DNA of 64,000 bases from VGWB01 sp964480945 (lineage in GTDB: Bacteria > Bacteroidota > Ignavibacteria > UBA10030), in contig CAYZRX010000006.1 of NCBI GenBank assembly GCA_964480945.1, positions 1-64,000 on the forward strand, in the 5' to 3' direction. Below, one piece after another: positions 16,536 through 25,727 of this stretch; position 1 is the stretch's first letter, and each line of letters begins with the position of its first letter. A model generated the notes under the pieces. It was not told the DNA's origin, did no database searches, and saw only the letters and a list, made by a program, of their open reading frames with translations. The position numbers were made by a program, and so were the translations under genes.

Positions 16536-18044
16536 TCACGGGATTTGAATTCCCACGTAGAACGTGTTCTGCCCCCGGCGCACCAGAAACGCGATGTCAT
16601 CGCCGCTGTGCAACGCTCCAACCGCTTTCTTGAACTCGCTCACAGACCGTACAGCCGTTTGGTCCACCTCTTTGACGAGATCGCCGCGCTGCAACCCAGC
16701 ATCATCCGCCGGGCTTCCGGGCGTCACTTCTGTGATCACAACTCCATGGTCATTCTTGTAGTTGAGTTGACCGGCAATCTCCGGCGTGAGCGTCTGAACC
16801 GAAAGGCCCAGCTTCTTTTGGCTCTCCTCTCCCGGGGCGGACTCTGATCCTTTCGCCAGCTCCTCGTCGCTCGGGCGCTCGCCCAACGTGACAGTAAGGT
16901 TCTTCTCTTTACCGTCACGGAGAACCGTAACGGTCACCGCCGATCCGGGCGCTGTCTCTGCCACAATGTTGCGTAGTTCGGTGCTGTTTTCTATCTTCTT
17001 CCCGTTGAACTCGAGTATGACGTCGCCATGCTTGATCCCTGCTTTCGCAGCCGGCCCCTCCGCAGTGACATCTCCCACTATTGACCCCTCGGTCGACTTC
17101 AGGTTTAACGCTTTGGCAAGGCTGTTGTCGATATCCTGGGGAATGAGACCGAGATACCCGCGAGTAACCTTCCCCTTTGAAATGAGTTCTTCCATCACTG
17201 TCTTTGCCATGTTAATGGGGATTGCGAAACCGATGCCGACGTTTCCTCCCGACGGACTGTAGATGGCCGTGTTGATGCCGACAACATTCCCATCAAGATC
17301 CGCCAACGCGCCACCGCTATTCCCGGGGTTGATGGAGGCGTCCGTTTGGATGAAGTCTTCATAGTCTGCAAGATTGACCGACGACCGCCCTTTGGCGCTG
17401 ATGATCCCGGCCGTCACCGTGTGCATCAGCTGGAACGGATTGCCGACAGCGATGACCCATTCACCGATCTTCACATCGTCGGAGTTGCCCAGGGTTGCGA
17501 CCGGCAAATCCTTCGCACTGATCTTGATGACGGCGACATCGGTATTCGGGTCCCTTCCGACCAACTTGGCAGTGTATTTTTCCTTGTTCGCGAGAACGAC
17601 CGTCAGCTTCTGCGAGCCGTCAACAACATGATTGTTCGTCAGAATGTACCCGTCCTTCGAGACGATCACGCCGGAACCGAGCGTCCGCTCCACCTCTTTC
17701 TGCTTCTCGGGACCGAAGAACCGGTTGAAGAAGTCATTGCCGAAGAATTGCTTGAACGCATCGTTGCCGGAGGCGAACGGATTCTGTACCTCTGTCACCT
17801 GTTCACTGTAGATGGGGACGACCGATTGATTGACCTTGGCGGCTGCGCTTTCAAACGCCACGCTGAACTGGTCGAGCAGCTCATGCCCTTTGGGGCTGAG
17901 GGCCGCAATCGTGTTCTCGTCGCTGGCCCGCTTGGATGCGGCGCCCGCCGATCCCAGGACAAAGAGAAAGACCATCCCGCTGATGAATCCTGCAATCAGC
18001 ACGAGGCTGAGCAGGAGTGGGGTTTTCTTTTGTAGCTTGCCCAT
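16536..18044 (-). CDS. htrA: Do/DegP-type periplasmic serine protease with two PDZ domains
   Basis: 502 aa with an N-terminal membrane anchor or signal (residues 9-33). The catalytic triad is complete: His139 in LTNNHVVDG, Asp169 in DPNTDVAVIKI and Ser243 in INPGNSGGAL. PDZ1 is near residues 290-385 (RGYLGLIPQDI start), and PDZ2 near residues 410-500 (HGVVITEVTPGSPADDAGLQ). The role is quality control of misfolded envelope proteins. It lies 18 nt downstream of the lysine-rich exported protein gene and within a run of minus-strand genes that begins with a two-component pair, an arrangement like CpxRA or CssRS control of HtrA. The symbol is given for the family. Confidence 0.9.
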   Translation of the reverse strand: MGKLQKKTPLLLSLVLIAGFISGMVFLFVLGSAGAASKRASDENTIAALSPKGHELLDQFSVAFESAAAKVNQSVVPIYSEQVTEVQNPFASGNDAFKQFFGNDFFNRFFGPEKQKEVERTLGSGVIVSKDGYILTNNHVVDGSQKLTVVLANKEKYTAKLVGRDPNTDVAVIKISAKDLPVATLGNSDDVKIGEWVIAVGNPFQLMHTVTAGIISAKGRSSVNLADYEDFIQTDASINPGNSGGALADLDGNVVGINTAIYSPSGGNVGIGFAIPINMAKTVMEELISKGKVTRGYLGLIPQDIDNSLAKALNLKSTEGSIVGDVTAEGPAAKAGIKHGDVILEFNGKKIENSTELRNIVAETAPGSAVTVTVLRDGKEKNLTVTLGERPSDEELAKGSESAPGEESQKKLGLSVQTLTPEIAGQLNYKNDHGVVITEVTPGSPADDAGLQRGDLVKEVDQTAVRSVSEFKKAVGALHSGDDIAFLVRRGQNTFYVGIQIP

Positions 18045-18062
18045 GATGAACCTCCTTGTTTA

Positions 18063-18503
18063 TTATGATTTCGTTGATGATTTCTTGACCATGTGATGTT
18101 TCTTGGGCGTCTGTTTCGTGCGACGCATGAGCTTCGAAGAAGTGGATTTGCCCTTTGCGGTCTTTGACGACACCTCTTTGACCGTCTTCTTGCTCAAGGT
18201 GGCTCTCCGCTTGGCAGTCTTTGGCGACACTTTTTTCACCATCCTCTTGCCCGAGGTCGCCTGTCCCTTCGTGCTCTTTGCAGTGGTGGCTTTCACATGC
18301 TTCTTCGCCACCTTCGCCATCGCGGTGCCCTTCGCATGCTTCGCGTGTAGGCGTTTTGCTCTCATGGAATGGAGAAGCACGCGCGACGGGGTCGCCTCCT
18401 GCTTTGACTCTGCCTGCTTTGTTGCCTGCGCTCTGCCAACGGCAGGAGTGATACTCAGGAGCGCTGCTCCGATAAGAGGCAGAATGATTGATTTGGACTT
18501 CAT
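18063..18503 (-). CDS. Exported lysine-rich, histone H1-like repeat protein
   Basis: 146 aa. A Sec signal peptide (about residues 1-25, LIGAALLSITPAVGRAQA) precedes a very basic, low-complexity body made of Lys, Thr, Ser, Ala and Arg. Three imperfect repeats of about 20 residues can be seen near residues 77-135, each with a core like KKVSPKTAKR or KEVSSKTAKG. The composition is that of bacterial H1-like proteins, but those are cytoplasmic and lack a signal peptide. An export signal means this one is expected in the envelope, perhaps binding LPS, polysaccharide or extracellular DNA (inference). It is placed between a small membrane protein and htrA. Codon use looks like its neighbours. Confidence 0.7.
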   Translation of the reverse strand: MKSKSIILPLIGAALLSITPAVGRAQATKQAESKQEATPSRVLLHSMRAKRLHAKHAKGTAMAKVAKKHVKATTAKSTKGQATSGKRMVKKVSPKTAKRRATLSKKTVKEVSSKTAKGKSTSSKLMRRTKQTPKKHHMVKKSSTKS

Positions 18504-18547
18504 GATTGTGACTCCTGTGTTATTGATGATCTGAATCAGTTATCTGT

Positions 18548-18682
18548 TCATCGAAGAAGTGTGTAGCGGATCAGCAAGAGCATGACTACGGCAATACCCA
18601 GGATCAAGATGAACCGCAGAAAAGTCTGCTTCCCACTAACAGAGACCTTTTCAGGTCCATCTTCGTCTTTCCGTTCCGTCAT
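18548..18682 (-). CDS. Small single-span membrane protein
   Basis: 44 aa from ATG 18682 (MTERKDEDG start), or 68 aa from a GTG at 18754. The last 23 residues form one hydrophobic span (FLRFILILGIAVVMLLLIRY) with a short basic tail. No clear ribosome site supports either start. It lies between the kinase gene and the exported basic protein gene on the same strand. No family is recognised. Confidence 0.45.
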   Translation of the reverse strand: MTERKDEDGPEKVSVSGKQTFLRFILILGIAVVMLLLIRYTLLR

Positions 18683-18926
18683 CGATTCACTGTGTGAGAG
18701 ATGAGCCGTACCATTGTCTTCATCATCAAGATACGGTGACACCCTTGCAGACACATGAATACAGTATTACAAGATTGTCATTTTGCAGAGCCAAGAAGCG
18801 GAGGGACCGGGGTTTCGTACGCCCTTGCAGAGAGGGACGAGAGGGTTCTCCCGGGAGTGCGCGAGCTCGCGGAGGTACACCGCTGGGTGATCGCGGAGTA
18901 ATCCTCAGAACGGTAATTAGTGTGGA

Positions 18927-20357
18927 CTACGCAGGACGGTGATCGGGATTCTGGAGTGGAAGGCGAATGGTGAATGTGCTTCCTTTGCCCCGCTCGCTCT
19001 GTGCGCTGATCGTACCGATGTGCGACTCGACAATCCACTTGGCGAGGGAAAGCCCTAACCCGCTGCCCCCTTTTGCGCGGGTGCGTGCCTGATCAACGCG
19101 ATAGAATGGCTCGAAGATCTTCTGGAGGCTGCCGGCCGGTATCCCCACGCCGGTATCCTCGACCGTGACGATCACATGAGGGCCACTCGCTTCGCACCCG
19201 ATGCGAATTGTCCCCTTCGGGTCGGTGAACTGGATAGCGTTTGTAATCAGAATCCTGAACAATTGACGGAGGCGAGACGCGTCACCGACAACGACGCCGT
19301 GGTCGGCTTTTACGAGCTGAATATCGAGCTGTTTGTTTGCAGAAAGCAGCGTCGCGTCCTCGTAAAGCTCGCGGATCAGGATTTCCACATCCACCGGCTC
19401 CCGTTCGATTGGGAGCTGACCGGCATCCGCCTTTGCGAGCGTCAGAAGGTCATCAACGATCCGGGACATCCTGATGGTTTCCTCCAGGTAGCTCGAGACA
19501 AGCTCGCGCGTATCCTCCGAAGGAGAGAGTTTTGCCAGGGCAAGTTCAGACTCTCCCTTCAAAATGGTGAGCGGTGTCTTCAACTCATGCGCAACGTTCA
19601 TCGAAAACTGCTTGATCTGATTGAACGACGCCTGTAATCTTGCAATCATCCCGTTCATGGTGGCGATAAGCTTGCCAAGCTCGTCTTCTGTTTTTCGCTC
19701 AGGGATTCGCTCGCTCAGGTTTTGCGCGCTGATCCGATCCGCCATCTCCGTGATGTTTCTGATCGGACGGAGGACCACGCCTGCCATCATCCACCCGCCG
19801 GAGAACGATACAAACAGCACGACGGGTACAAGGACAGCGAAGATAGAGATAAGATGTTTGAGCACGGTTCGTATCGTGCTCTCGGGGTAGGCAACCCGAA
19901 TGACGAACGGGTCCGCCCGACGCGTGGCAACACGGAGCTTGCCCTGAACAGGGACATCCAAGGGCTCGATAACCAGCTCGTTGGATTGAACTGCCACGCT
20001 GGTCAGAGCTTTGTCGACGCGGTTATCCGATTCGTAGAGAATGACACCTTGCGTCGTCGTCAGGATGACAATATAGTTGAACGGATTCGTCGCCAGGTGA
20101 TCGGTAATCCGATCCTGGATGTCGCCGGAAAGTGCTTCCAGGGAGGTCCTTCCATTGAGCCTCATCCGCTCAAGCTCAACGATTTGTCCGATCCAGTCCG
20201 TCTCATCGATGAGGTCCTGATCCAGCTTCGCTTCCATCAGGTGGTCTAGGTACAGGTAAACGCTGCCGCCGAAGAGCCCAAAGGCAACCAGAAGGAGCAG
20301 CGAATACCACAACGTCAGAGTGAAACGAACCGACCTAATATGTTGCAGAAGACTCAT
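18927..20357 (-). CDS. Membrane sensor histidine kinase (HAMP, HisKA, HATPase)
   Basis: 476 aa. Spans at about residues 10-32 and 165-190 flank a periplasmic sensor region. HAMP (about 190-240) is followed by the H box HELKTPLTILKGE near residue 262, an N box (LFRILITNAIQF) and G boxes (VEDTGVGIPAG, GGSGLGLSLAK). The architecture is that of the CusS/CpxA group. Its first codons overlap the end of the response regulator gene by 23 nt, so the two are coupled. The nearest downstream genes on the strand are envelope proteins and HtrA, so a cell-envelope signal is the likely stimulus (inference). Confidence 0.9.
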   Translation of the reverse strand: MSLLQHIRSVRFTLTLWYSLLLLVAFGLFGGSVYLYLDHLMEAKLDQDLIDETDWIGQIVELERMRLNGRTSLEALSGDIQDRITDHLATNPFNYIVILTTTQGVILYESDNRVDKALTSVAVQSNELVIEPLDVPVQGKLRVATRRADPFVIRVAYPESTIRTVLKHLISIFAVLVPVVLFVSFSGGWMMAGVVLRPIRNITEMADRISAQNLSERIPERKTEDELGKLIATMNGMIARLQASFNQIKQFSMNVAHELKTPLTILKGESELALAKLSPSEDTRELVSSYLEETIRMSRIVDDLLTLAKADAGQLPIEREPVDVEILIRELYEDATLLSANKQLDIQLVKADHGVVVGDASRLRQLFRILITNAIQFTDPKGTIRIGCEASGPHVIVTVEDTGVGIPAGSLQKIFEPFYRVDQARTRAKGGSGLGLSLAKWIVESHIGTISAQSERGKGSTFTIRLPLQNPDHRPA

Positions 20358-21033
20358 CGGCAGATTCTTTCAAAACGTAACCCGCGCCTCGGACGGTGTG
20401 AATGAGCTTCACAGTGAACTCATCATCCACTTTTCGCCGTAGCCGGTTTATAAGCACATCAACAACATTTGTCTCGCTGTCAAAGTTCATATCCCAAATG
20501 TGCTCCATGAGAATCGGTCGCGAGAGCACCCTCCCCTTGTTGCGCATCAGGTATTCCAGCAGCTCAAACTCTTTCGACGTCAGGACGATCTCTCGACTGC
20601 CGCGCTCGACGCGACGGCTGAGTAGGTCGACCTTTAAGTCCGCCATGGTCAGAACGGATGATTGCACATCCGCCGATTTTCTTCTCACGATGGCGCGTAC
20701 GCGCGCGAGAACCTCAGAGAACGAAAACGGCTTCGGCAGATAATCATCCGCTCCGAGGTTCAGGCCCTCGACTCGATCCTCCACTTCATTCCTGGCCGAG
20801 AGGATCAGGACCGGCGTTGTCACCCTTGACTGGCGCAGCTCGCGTAACACCTCGATGCCGTCTTTCTTCGGCAACATGACGTCCAAGATGATCGCGTCAT
20901 AGGGCTCTCCGCGGGCAAGCGATAACCCTTGTTCACCGTCTGTGGCGACATCTACCGAGAACGCTTCCGCCTGTAATCCCTTCTTGAGGAATTGCCAGAC
21001 TTTCTTTTCGTCTTCAACAATGAGTATGCGCAT
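20335..21033 (-). CDS. OmpR/PhoB-family response regulator
   Basis: 232 aa from ATG 21033. The longer frame from 21153 adds 40 unrelated residues and was rejected because MRILIVEDEKKVWQFL is the canonical receiver start. The phospho-acceptor is the Asp of DAIILDVMLPKKDG near residue 51, with Thr/Ser and Lys switch residues in VLILSARNE and YLPKPFSF. The C-terminal winged helix carries TSKEFELLEYLMRNKGRVLSR and NVVDVLINRLRRK. It is first in a minus-strand run with its kinase. It is divergent from plsC with about 240 nt between. Confidence 0.92.
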   Translation of the reverse strand: MRILIVEDEKKVWQFLKKGLQAEAFSVDVATDGEQGLSLARGEPYDAIILDVMLPKKDGIEVLRELRQSRVTTPVLILSARNEVEDRVEGLNLGADDYLPKPFSFSEVLARVRAIVRRKSADVQSSVLTMADLKVDLLSRRVERGSREIVLTSKEFELLEYLMRNKGRVLSRPILMEHIWDMNFDSETNVVDVLINRLRRKVDDEFTVKLIHTVRGAGYVLKESADESSATY

Positions 21034-21277
21034 AGATCCGGCGATGGCTTTTTTCCCAAAATGCCTCCATAAATATACGATTCTTTTTAGAACCCTCAAT
21101 GGGGAGGCACGTGGCGCAGCTGAAAACACTCGATGACCAGAAACCCGATGCAAGGAGGGGAAATAGGCGTAGAAGAGGCCGCAGGATTCAGTCTCTCGTT
21201 TATTGCTTTGCCGTCAACAATTGCTATCTTTCAAGAGGTGTTTGTTATTTCCCGACTGAATCCTTCGGATCTTCGGA

Positions 21278-22027
21278 ATGGTCCGTTCGCTGATCACATG
21301 GTTCTCCGCGGCTGTCCTCATTCTCACCTGGCTTCCACTGCTGGCGGTCACGCGCCTCTTCGACCGCGATCCTGTATTCTACAGGACGGGCTTCCTCTTC
21401 AGGAAACTCGGAAAGGCATTGACGCAAGTAAACCCTGCTTGGAAACTGCATATCTCCGGCGACAAGGTTACCGACCCGCGGCGGCCGTACGTCGTCGTCA
21501 GCAATCATCAATCAATGGCCGATATACCCTTGATCAGTAACTTGCCCTGGGAGATGAAATGGATGGGGAAAGTGGAGCTGTTCAAGCTTCCGGTGATCGG
21601 CTGGATGATGAGGCTCGCGGGCGATGTATGCGTTGACCGGACCAATCCGCGCAGCGGCGCGCGGGCCCTTGTCAAAGCACAACGATACCTCGAACAGAAG
21701 TGCTCGGTCATGATGTTCCCCGAAGGAACCCGCACCCTTGATGGGCGCGTTCAGCAGTTCGCCGACGGGGCATTCCACCTCGCCATCAAGGCGAAAGCCC
21801 CGATTCTACCTCTCGCGATCGACGGCTCACGCAACTGCATTCCCAAGAACAGCTGGAAGTTCGGGAAACCTTCCGACATCTTCTTGAAAGTCCTGCCGCC
21901 CATTGATACCTCATCGCTCACCGTTGCGGATGTTGCTGTGCTCCGTGACAACGTTCGCACGACAATCATGAAACAGATTGCTGAGTGGCGAGCCATTTCG
22001 CTGGAAGCGGTTGACGGTATCGCGTAG
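21278..22027 (+). CDS. plsC: 1-acyl-sn-glycerol-3-phosphate acyltransferase (PlsC family)
   Basis: 249 aa. The acyltransferase motif NHQSMADIP (HX4D, near residue 77) and FPEGTRTLDGRVQQF (near residue 148) are present, with a hydrophobic N-terminal segment (residues 4-22) that anchors it to the inner membrane. It makes phosphatidic acid from lysophosphatidic acid. The start at 21278 keeps the membrane segment intact. It is divergent from the response regulator and has no close partner. Other lysophospholipid or ornithine-lipid acyltransferases share these motifs, so the exact acceptor is inferred. Confidence 0.85.
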   Translation: MVRSLITWFSAAVLILTWLPLLAVTRLFDRDPVFYRTGFLFRKLGKALTQVNPAWKLHISGDKVTDPRRPYVVVSNHQSMADIPLISNLPWEMKWMGKVELFKLPVIGWMMRLAGDVCVDRTNPRSGARALVKAQRYLEQKCSVMMFPEGTRTLDGRVQQFADGAFHLAIKAKAPILPLAIDGSRNCIPKNSWKFGKPSDIFLKVLPPIDTSSLTVADVAVLRDNVRTTIMKQIAEWRAISLEAVDGIA

Positions 22028-22222
22028 GTATAGAGGTCAAGTTCGTTACGTTGAACAGCCGACTGGGCGCATCCCCGATTCCACCACAGAAGCTTGGATC
22101 GACCAATGAGGTCGTGGCCACAACGGGCTAGCGCAGCGGAAACGGAAACAGGACGATCCAGCGGCCGGGCGGCTTCATTAGCTTCAACATCGGCTTTGTC
22201 GTCATAAGAAAGGAGGACAATC

Positions 22223-23827
22223 TTGTATTCTCGGCGAGAGTTCTTAAAGGTTGCACCGCTGGCGGGCGGTGCCATGTTTTTGAACTACCGGCTTTTGAGA
22301 GGCGGACCCCGCGGCACCGGATATTTCGGCCTGAACGAATTCGTCGAAAGTAATCCGGATGCCGTCTTCATTCTGCGAACACCCCTGGATGCGATTACCA
22401 ATACCGAGGCAATCAAATCCTTCGGCCATCAGCTTGGACAGACGCTCTTTGTGTCGAAGGCGGACCCCACCAACAGCTATCCGACAGGAACAACGAACGT
22501 AGTATTGAAGCCGAATATCACATCGTGGTCCTGGGATATCAAAGACGGCTACACGATTGAAGGAACGAGGGGGATACAAACCGACGCGAATTTTGTCGAG
22601 GGGATGATCAATAGTCTCACCGGTCTCGATGTCCCGAGCGACAAGATCTACATCCGCGAAGCAAACTATTTCGGAGCGCAGTCAATTGACGGTCTATGGT
22701 ATGGTGATCTGGCGCAGCGCACCGGCGTGAATTTCAAACAATTCGCCACAGTTGACCAGCTTGCACCCGTGGATGTCCAATGGGTGGATGTTCCCGCCGG
22801 CGTCTGGTATAGCAGGATCCCCTATCTGTGGCCCGTGAGTTCTCAAGGCTCCTGCCTCATCAACGTCGCGAAATTCAAATCACATTCGATGGGCATGACG
22901 CTTTGTTCAAAGAACCTCCAGGGGACGAACGCGAGGCCGTACGTGGCACATTGCACCGCGTGGGGGAACACGATTATCGGAATGGACCCGGGCGATATCG
23001 TGCCGGGCGCATTCAGTATGATCCAAGCGAACTACGATTGTCACAAGGCAGCAGGAATTCCGCGCTGGGATCTACCTGGCGCCGGATCGGGTGGCCTCTG
23101 GATGGAAACCCATTCGTCTCGTTGTCTGGACAATAACTCTGTCCTTCACCCCCTGATCAACATCATTGAAGGACTGTACGGGCGCGAGGGTCCATTTGTG
23201 CACGGGCCCGGCTCCGACGGCAAAGCTGTCGACCAGATGAGCAACATTGTGATCTTCGGAAAGAATGCACGGCACGTCGATATCATCGGTACGTATCTCG
23301 CCGGACACGAGCCGGGGAATTTCGGCCTTTTCCATATGGCGCTCGAGCGGAAACTATCGAAGTATCTCAACCCGCAGGATATTCCGGTCTATGAGTGGAC
23401 GCTCGACGGAACAGCAACGCAGACTGTACTGGACAACTTTCCACGTACTCCGATCAGAACGTTGTACCTGCAACAGGCAGGAGAGCCACAATATCATATG
23501 GTGGATGAGTCGTTCGACTATTCAGGAACAACGGCCGTTGTGTCGACAAGGCCCGAGACACCCGATGTCTTCGCCATCTCTCAAAACTTCCCGAATCCGT
23601 TCAACCCGTCGACGTCGATTCGCTACTACATCCCTCAATCCGGGGATGTCAGACTTGAGATATTCGATATCCGGGGTGATCTTGTCGATGTTCTGGTCGA
23701 CGCCTTTATGCCGGCTGGCGACCACGTCAGTGTCTGGAACTCGGCCCGCAGGGCGTCGGGCACATATTTCTACCGCCTTTTGTACGGAGGCAGAGGTCAA
23801 ACGAAGTCCATGGTGCTAGTGAAGTGA
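22223..23827 (+). CDS. DUF362-type secreted protein with Tat-like signal and T9SS sorting domain
   Basis: 534 aa. A TTG start at 22223 is supported by GGAGG six nucleotides upstream. The N terminus SRREFLKVAPLAGGAMF looks like a twin-arginine signal. The middle resembles DUF362 (NVVLKPNITSW, then TDANFVEGMINSLTG and a metal-site-like IREANYFG). Residues 450-534 form a type A type IX sorting domain: QNFPNPFNPSTSIRY start, then LEIFDIRGDLVDVL and ending in the lysine-terminated strand KSMVLVK. The protein is thus predicted on the surface or outside. Enzymatic function of the DUF362 part is unknown. A terminator lies 80 nt downstream. Confidence 0.8.
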   Translation: MYSRREFLKVAPLAGGAMFLNYRLLRGGPRGTGYFGLNEFVESNPDAVFILRTPLDAITNTEAIKSFGHQLGQTLFVSKADPTNSYPTGTTNVVLKPNITSWSWDIKDGYTIEGTRGIQTDANFVEGMINSLTGLDVPSDKIYIREANYFGAQSIDGLWYGDLAQRTGVNFKQFATVDQLAPVDVQWVDVPAGVWYSRIPYLWPVSSQGSCLINVAKFKSHSMGMTLCSKNLQGTNARPYVAHCTAWGNTIIGMDPGDIVPGAFSMIQANYDCHKAAGIPRWDLPGAGSGGLWMETHSSRCLDNNSVLHPLINIIEGLYGREGPFVHGPGSDGKAVDQMSNIVIFGKNARHVDIIGTYLAGHEPGNFGLFHMALERKLSKYLNPQDIPVYEWTLDGTATQTVLDNFPRTPIRTLYLQQAGEPQYHMVDESFDYSGTTAVVSTRPETPDVFAISQNFPNPFNPSTSIRYYIPQSGDVRLEIFDIRGDLVDVLVDAFMPAGDHVSVWNSARRASGTYFYRLLYGGRGQTKSMVLVK

Positions 23828-23907
23828 AGCCCCCTGAGGAAATCACGCGTGCGTTGCCTCTTAGTCCGACGCGGATGAAGAACGACATCGAGAGTCTCAA
23901 GACAAGA

Positions 23908-23937
23908 AAGCCCAGCACTCGCTGGGCTTCTGTATTT
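23908..23937 (+). terminator. Rho-independent terminator after the T9SS-tailed gene
   Basis: Nine-bp perfect stem AAGCCCAGC (23908-23916) and GCTGGGCTT (23921-23929) with a 4-nt loop, then CTGTATTTCC. Confidence 0.7.
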
Positions 23938-24047
23938 CCACGCACACCACAAACAGGTGCTGCCCCTCCCCCTCTGTATTCATCACTCTATTTTTCGTTT
24001 TGAGAGCTACACGTATGTTACTGCCCTCCTCTTTGCCGATCCATCAT

Positions 24048-25682
24048 TCAATATTTCCAACTGTTCGTATCGATCCCTGGCGGTGCGTTCTCGGTCATGT
24101 GCTCCGCCATGATCCTCAGCAGCTGTGCACGGGTGTAGGGACTCCAACCGTGGCCACCCCGAGCGCCGTAGGTAAACGAACCGGCATAGTACGGATCCCT
24201 CGTGCTCTCGAGAAACTCCTCCATAAAATAGACACCGAAGTTCAGCGAAAAGTCGTCCATCCGGCCGCAGATCACATGCAGCTTCCCGACAAGTTTGGGT
24301 CCAACCTCCCTCCAATGAGTCTGGAGGTAGTAGCAGAGATCGAAGTGTTCCATCCAGTATTGTGCAACGGATGAATCGATCTCACCCGAACTTTTGTTGA
24401 AGAGCGGCTTGAAATATCCGTCGTCACCAACCGGGCCGAACAGTGCACTCCAGATGTCCAGCTGTTCGCCCGAGCGTCCTTTCGTACCGTTTACAAGCTC
24501 CATCGTGTTGCGCTGCCGGGAGGTAAGTAAGATTTCGCCCGTGCGTGGCGAGCGCGTGTTCATCGTGGGAACGGTATACCACTGATGTTGTTTGTAGAAC
24601 GCGTTTCCGTCCTCATAGATGTTGATCCCCTCGACGTTTCGAAAGTCGAGCGGATCAGGCGAAACCGACCAGGTGCCGCCGTAGAAGTCCGGGTAGAATA
24701 CCTGGAGAGCGAACGACTCCCATCCGCCGGTGGAGACCCCGGTGAGCGCTCGGGCGTACGCCTGCGGGATGCAGCGAAATCGCTTTTCGATTACTGGTAT
24801 CAGTTCCTTGTGGATCGCATCACCAAAGGGACCGTTGTTGGCAGAGTTCACGGCGTACGAATCGTCGAAATAGGGGGATGGGTGTTGAAGCGTAACGACG
24901 ATGAATCGCGGAAAGTCCTCGGAAGTCCATTCCTTATAGAACTCGCTGTTCAGTCTGAAGCGGAACGGCGGCCGGAGAGAAAAATGTCCCTCGTCGTAGA
25001 CGGTCGGGTAACGCACCGTCGGATGATCATCGTAACCCCTCGGGAGGAGGATCGTCGCTCCAACATAGATCGGCTGTCCCCAAAATTCGGTGAGGATTTT
25101 GCTCTGGATCTTGACCCTCTTCACCCATTTCGTGTCCTCGGGCACCTTGATAGGCGGAAGGACCTTCGTTACCTCCAACTTCACGGTTTCTTCCTGTCCC
25201 GGACGAACGATCAATTTCTTGATCTCGCTGACGACGTTACCCGGTGAGCGTCGCCAATCCTGGCCTTCCCATTGATCCATGTGCATCCAGAGGATATGTC
25301 CGTCCGCCCTTTTGAACTCGGTGTACTTGTTCAGGATCGCCTGGACGAAGTATTCACCCGGAGGCAGGTCTCCCAGATGGTCGATCGGATAGCCGAGCGT
25401 TGCGCCGTCGATCGTGACGGTTGAGCCGGGCCGAAGTTGCTCAAAGTCGACACCAAAGATTTGAACGCCGTATCGTCCGACCTGAAGCCGAGGTTCGATC
25501 GTGTCGGTCCGGGCGATCGCAAGCATCATCCTCCCTGTCAGCGGCGTTGCGCTGACCGACGTGGGAAACGAAATCTCAAAACGGAGACCGGGTGCCTTGT
25601 TACCGTGTGCGAGGAGTGTGGTGGTGGGTAGACTGACAAGCAGGAGGGCTAAGAGAATCCTTGGTTTTGTCTTATTCATCAT
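24048..25682 (-). CDS. Exported esterase of the enterochelin-esterase (putative esterase) fold
   Basis: 544 aa with a signal peptide (about residues 1-25). An alpha/beta-hydrolase core is seen from about residue 215, with the nucleophile elbow GVSTGGWESFA near residue 315 and a late His (GGHGWSPYT near residue 517). The first 190 residues are beta-rich and include PPGEYFVQAILNKY, a carbohydrate-binding-like domain. The family cleaves feruloyl or siderophore esters; the substrate here is unknown. Two adjacent ATG codons (25682 and 25679) follow GGAA; either could start the protein. Confidence 0.75.
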   Translation of the reverse strand: MMNKTKPRILLALLLVSLPTTTLLAHGNKAPGLRFEISFPTSVSATPLTGRMMLAIARTDTIEPRLQVGRYGVQIFGVDFEQLRPGSTVTIDGATLGYPIDHLGDLPPGEYFVQAILNKYTEFKRADGHILWMHMDQWEGQDWRRSPGNVVSEIKKLIVRPGQEETVKLEVTKVLPPIKVPEDTKWVKRVKIQSKILTEFWGQPIYVGATILLPRGYDDHPTVRYPTVYDEGHFSLRPPFRFRLNSEFYKEWTSEDFPRFIVVTLQHPSPYFDDSYAVNSANNGPFGDAIHKELIPVIEKRFRCIPQAYARALTGVSTGGWESFALQVFYPDFYGGTWSVSPDPLDFRNVEGINIYEDGNAFYKQHQWYTVPTMNTRSPRTGEILLTSRQRNTMELVNGTKGRSGEQLDIWSALFGPVGDDGYFKPLFNKSSGEIDSSVAQYWMEHFDLCYYLQTHWREVGPKLVGKLHVICGRMDDFSLNFGVYFMEEFLESTRDPYYAGSFTYGARGGHGWSPYTRAQLLRIMAEHMTENAPPGIDTNSWKY

Positions 25683-25727
25683 ATTCTTCCTTTGGTATTG
25701 CGAATCACGGGCGTTCCGAGCGTGCTT

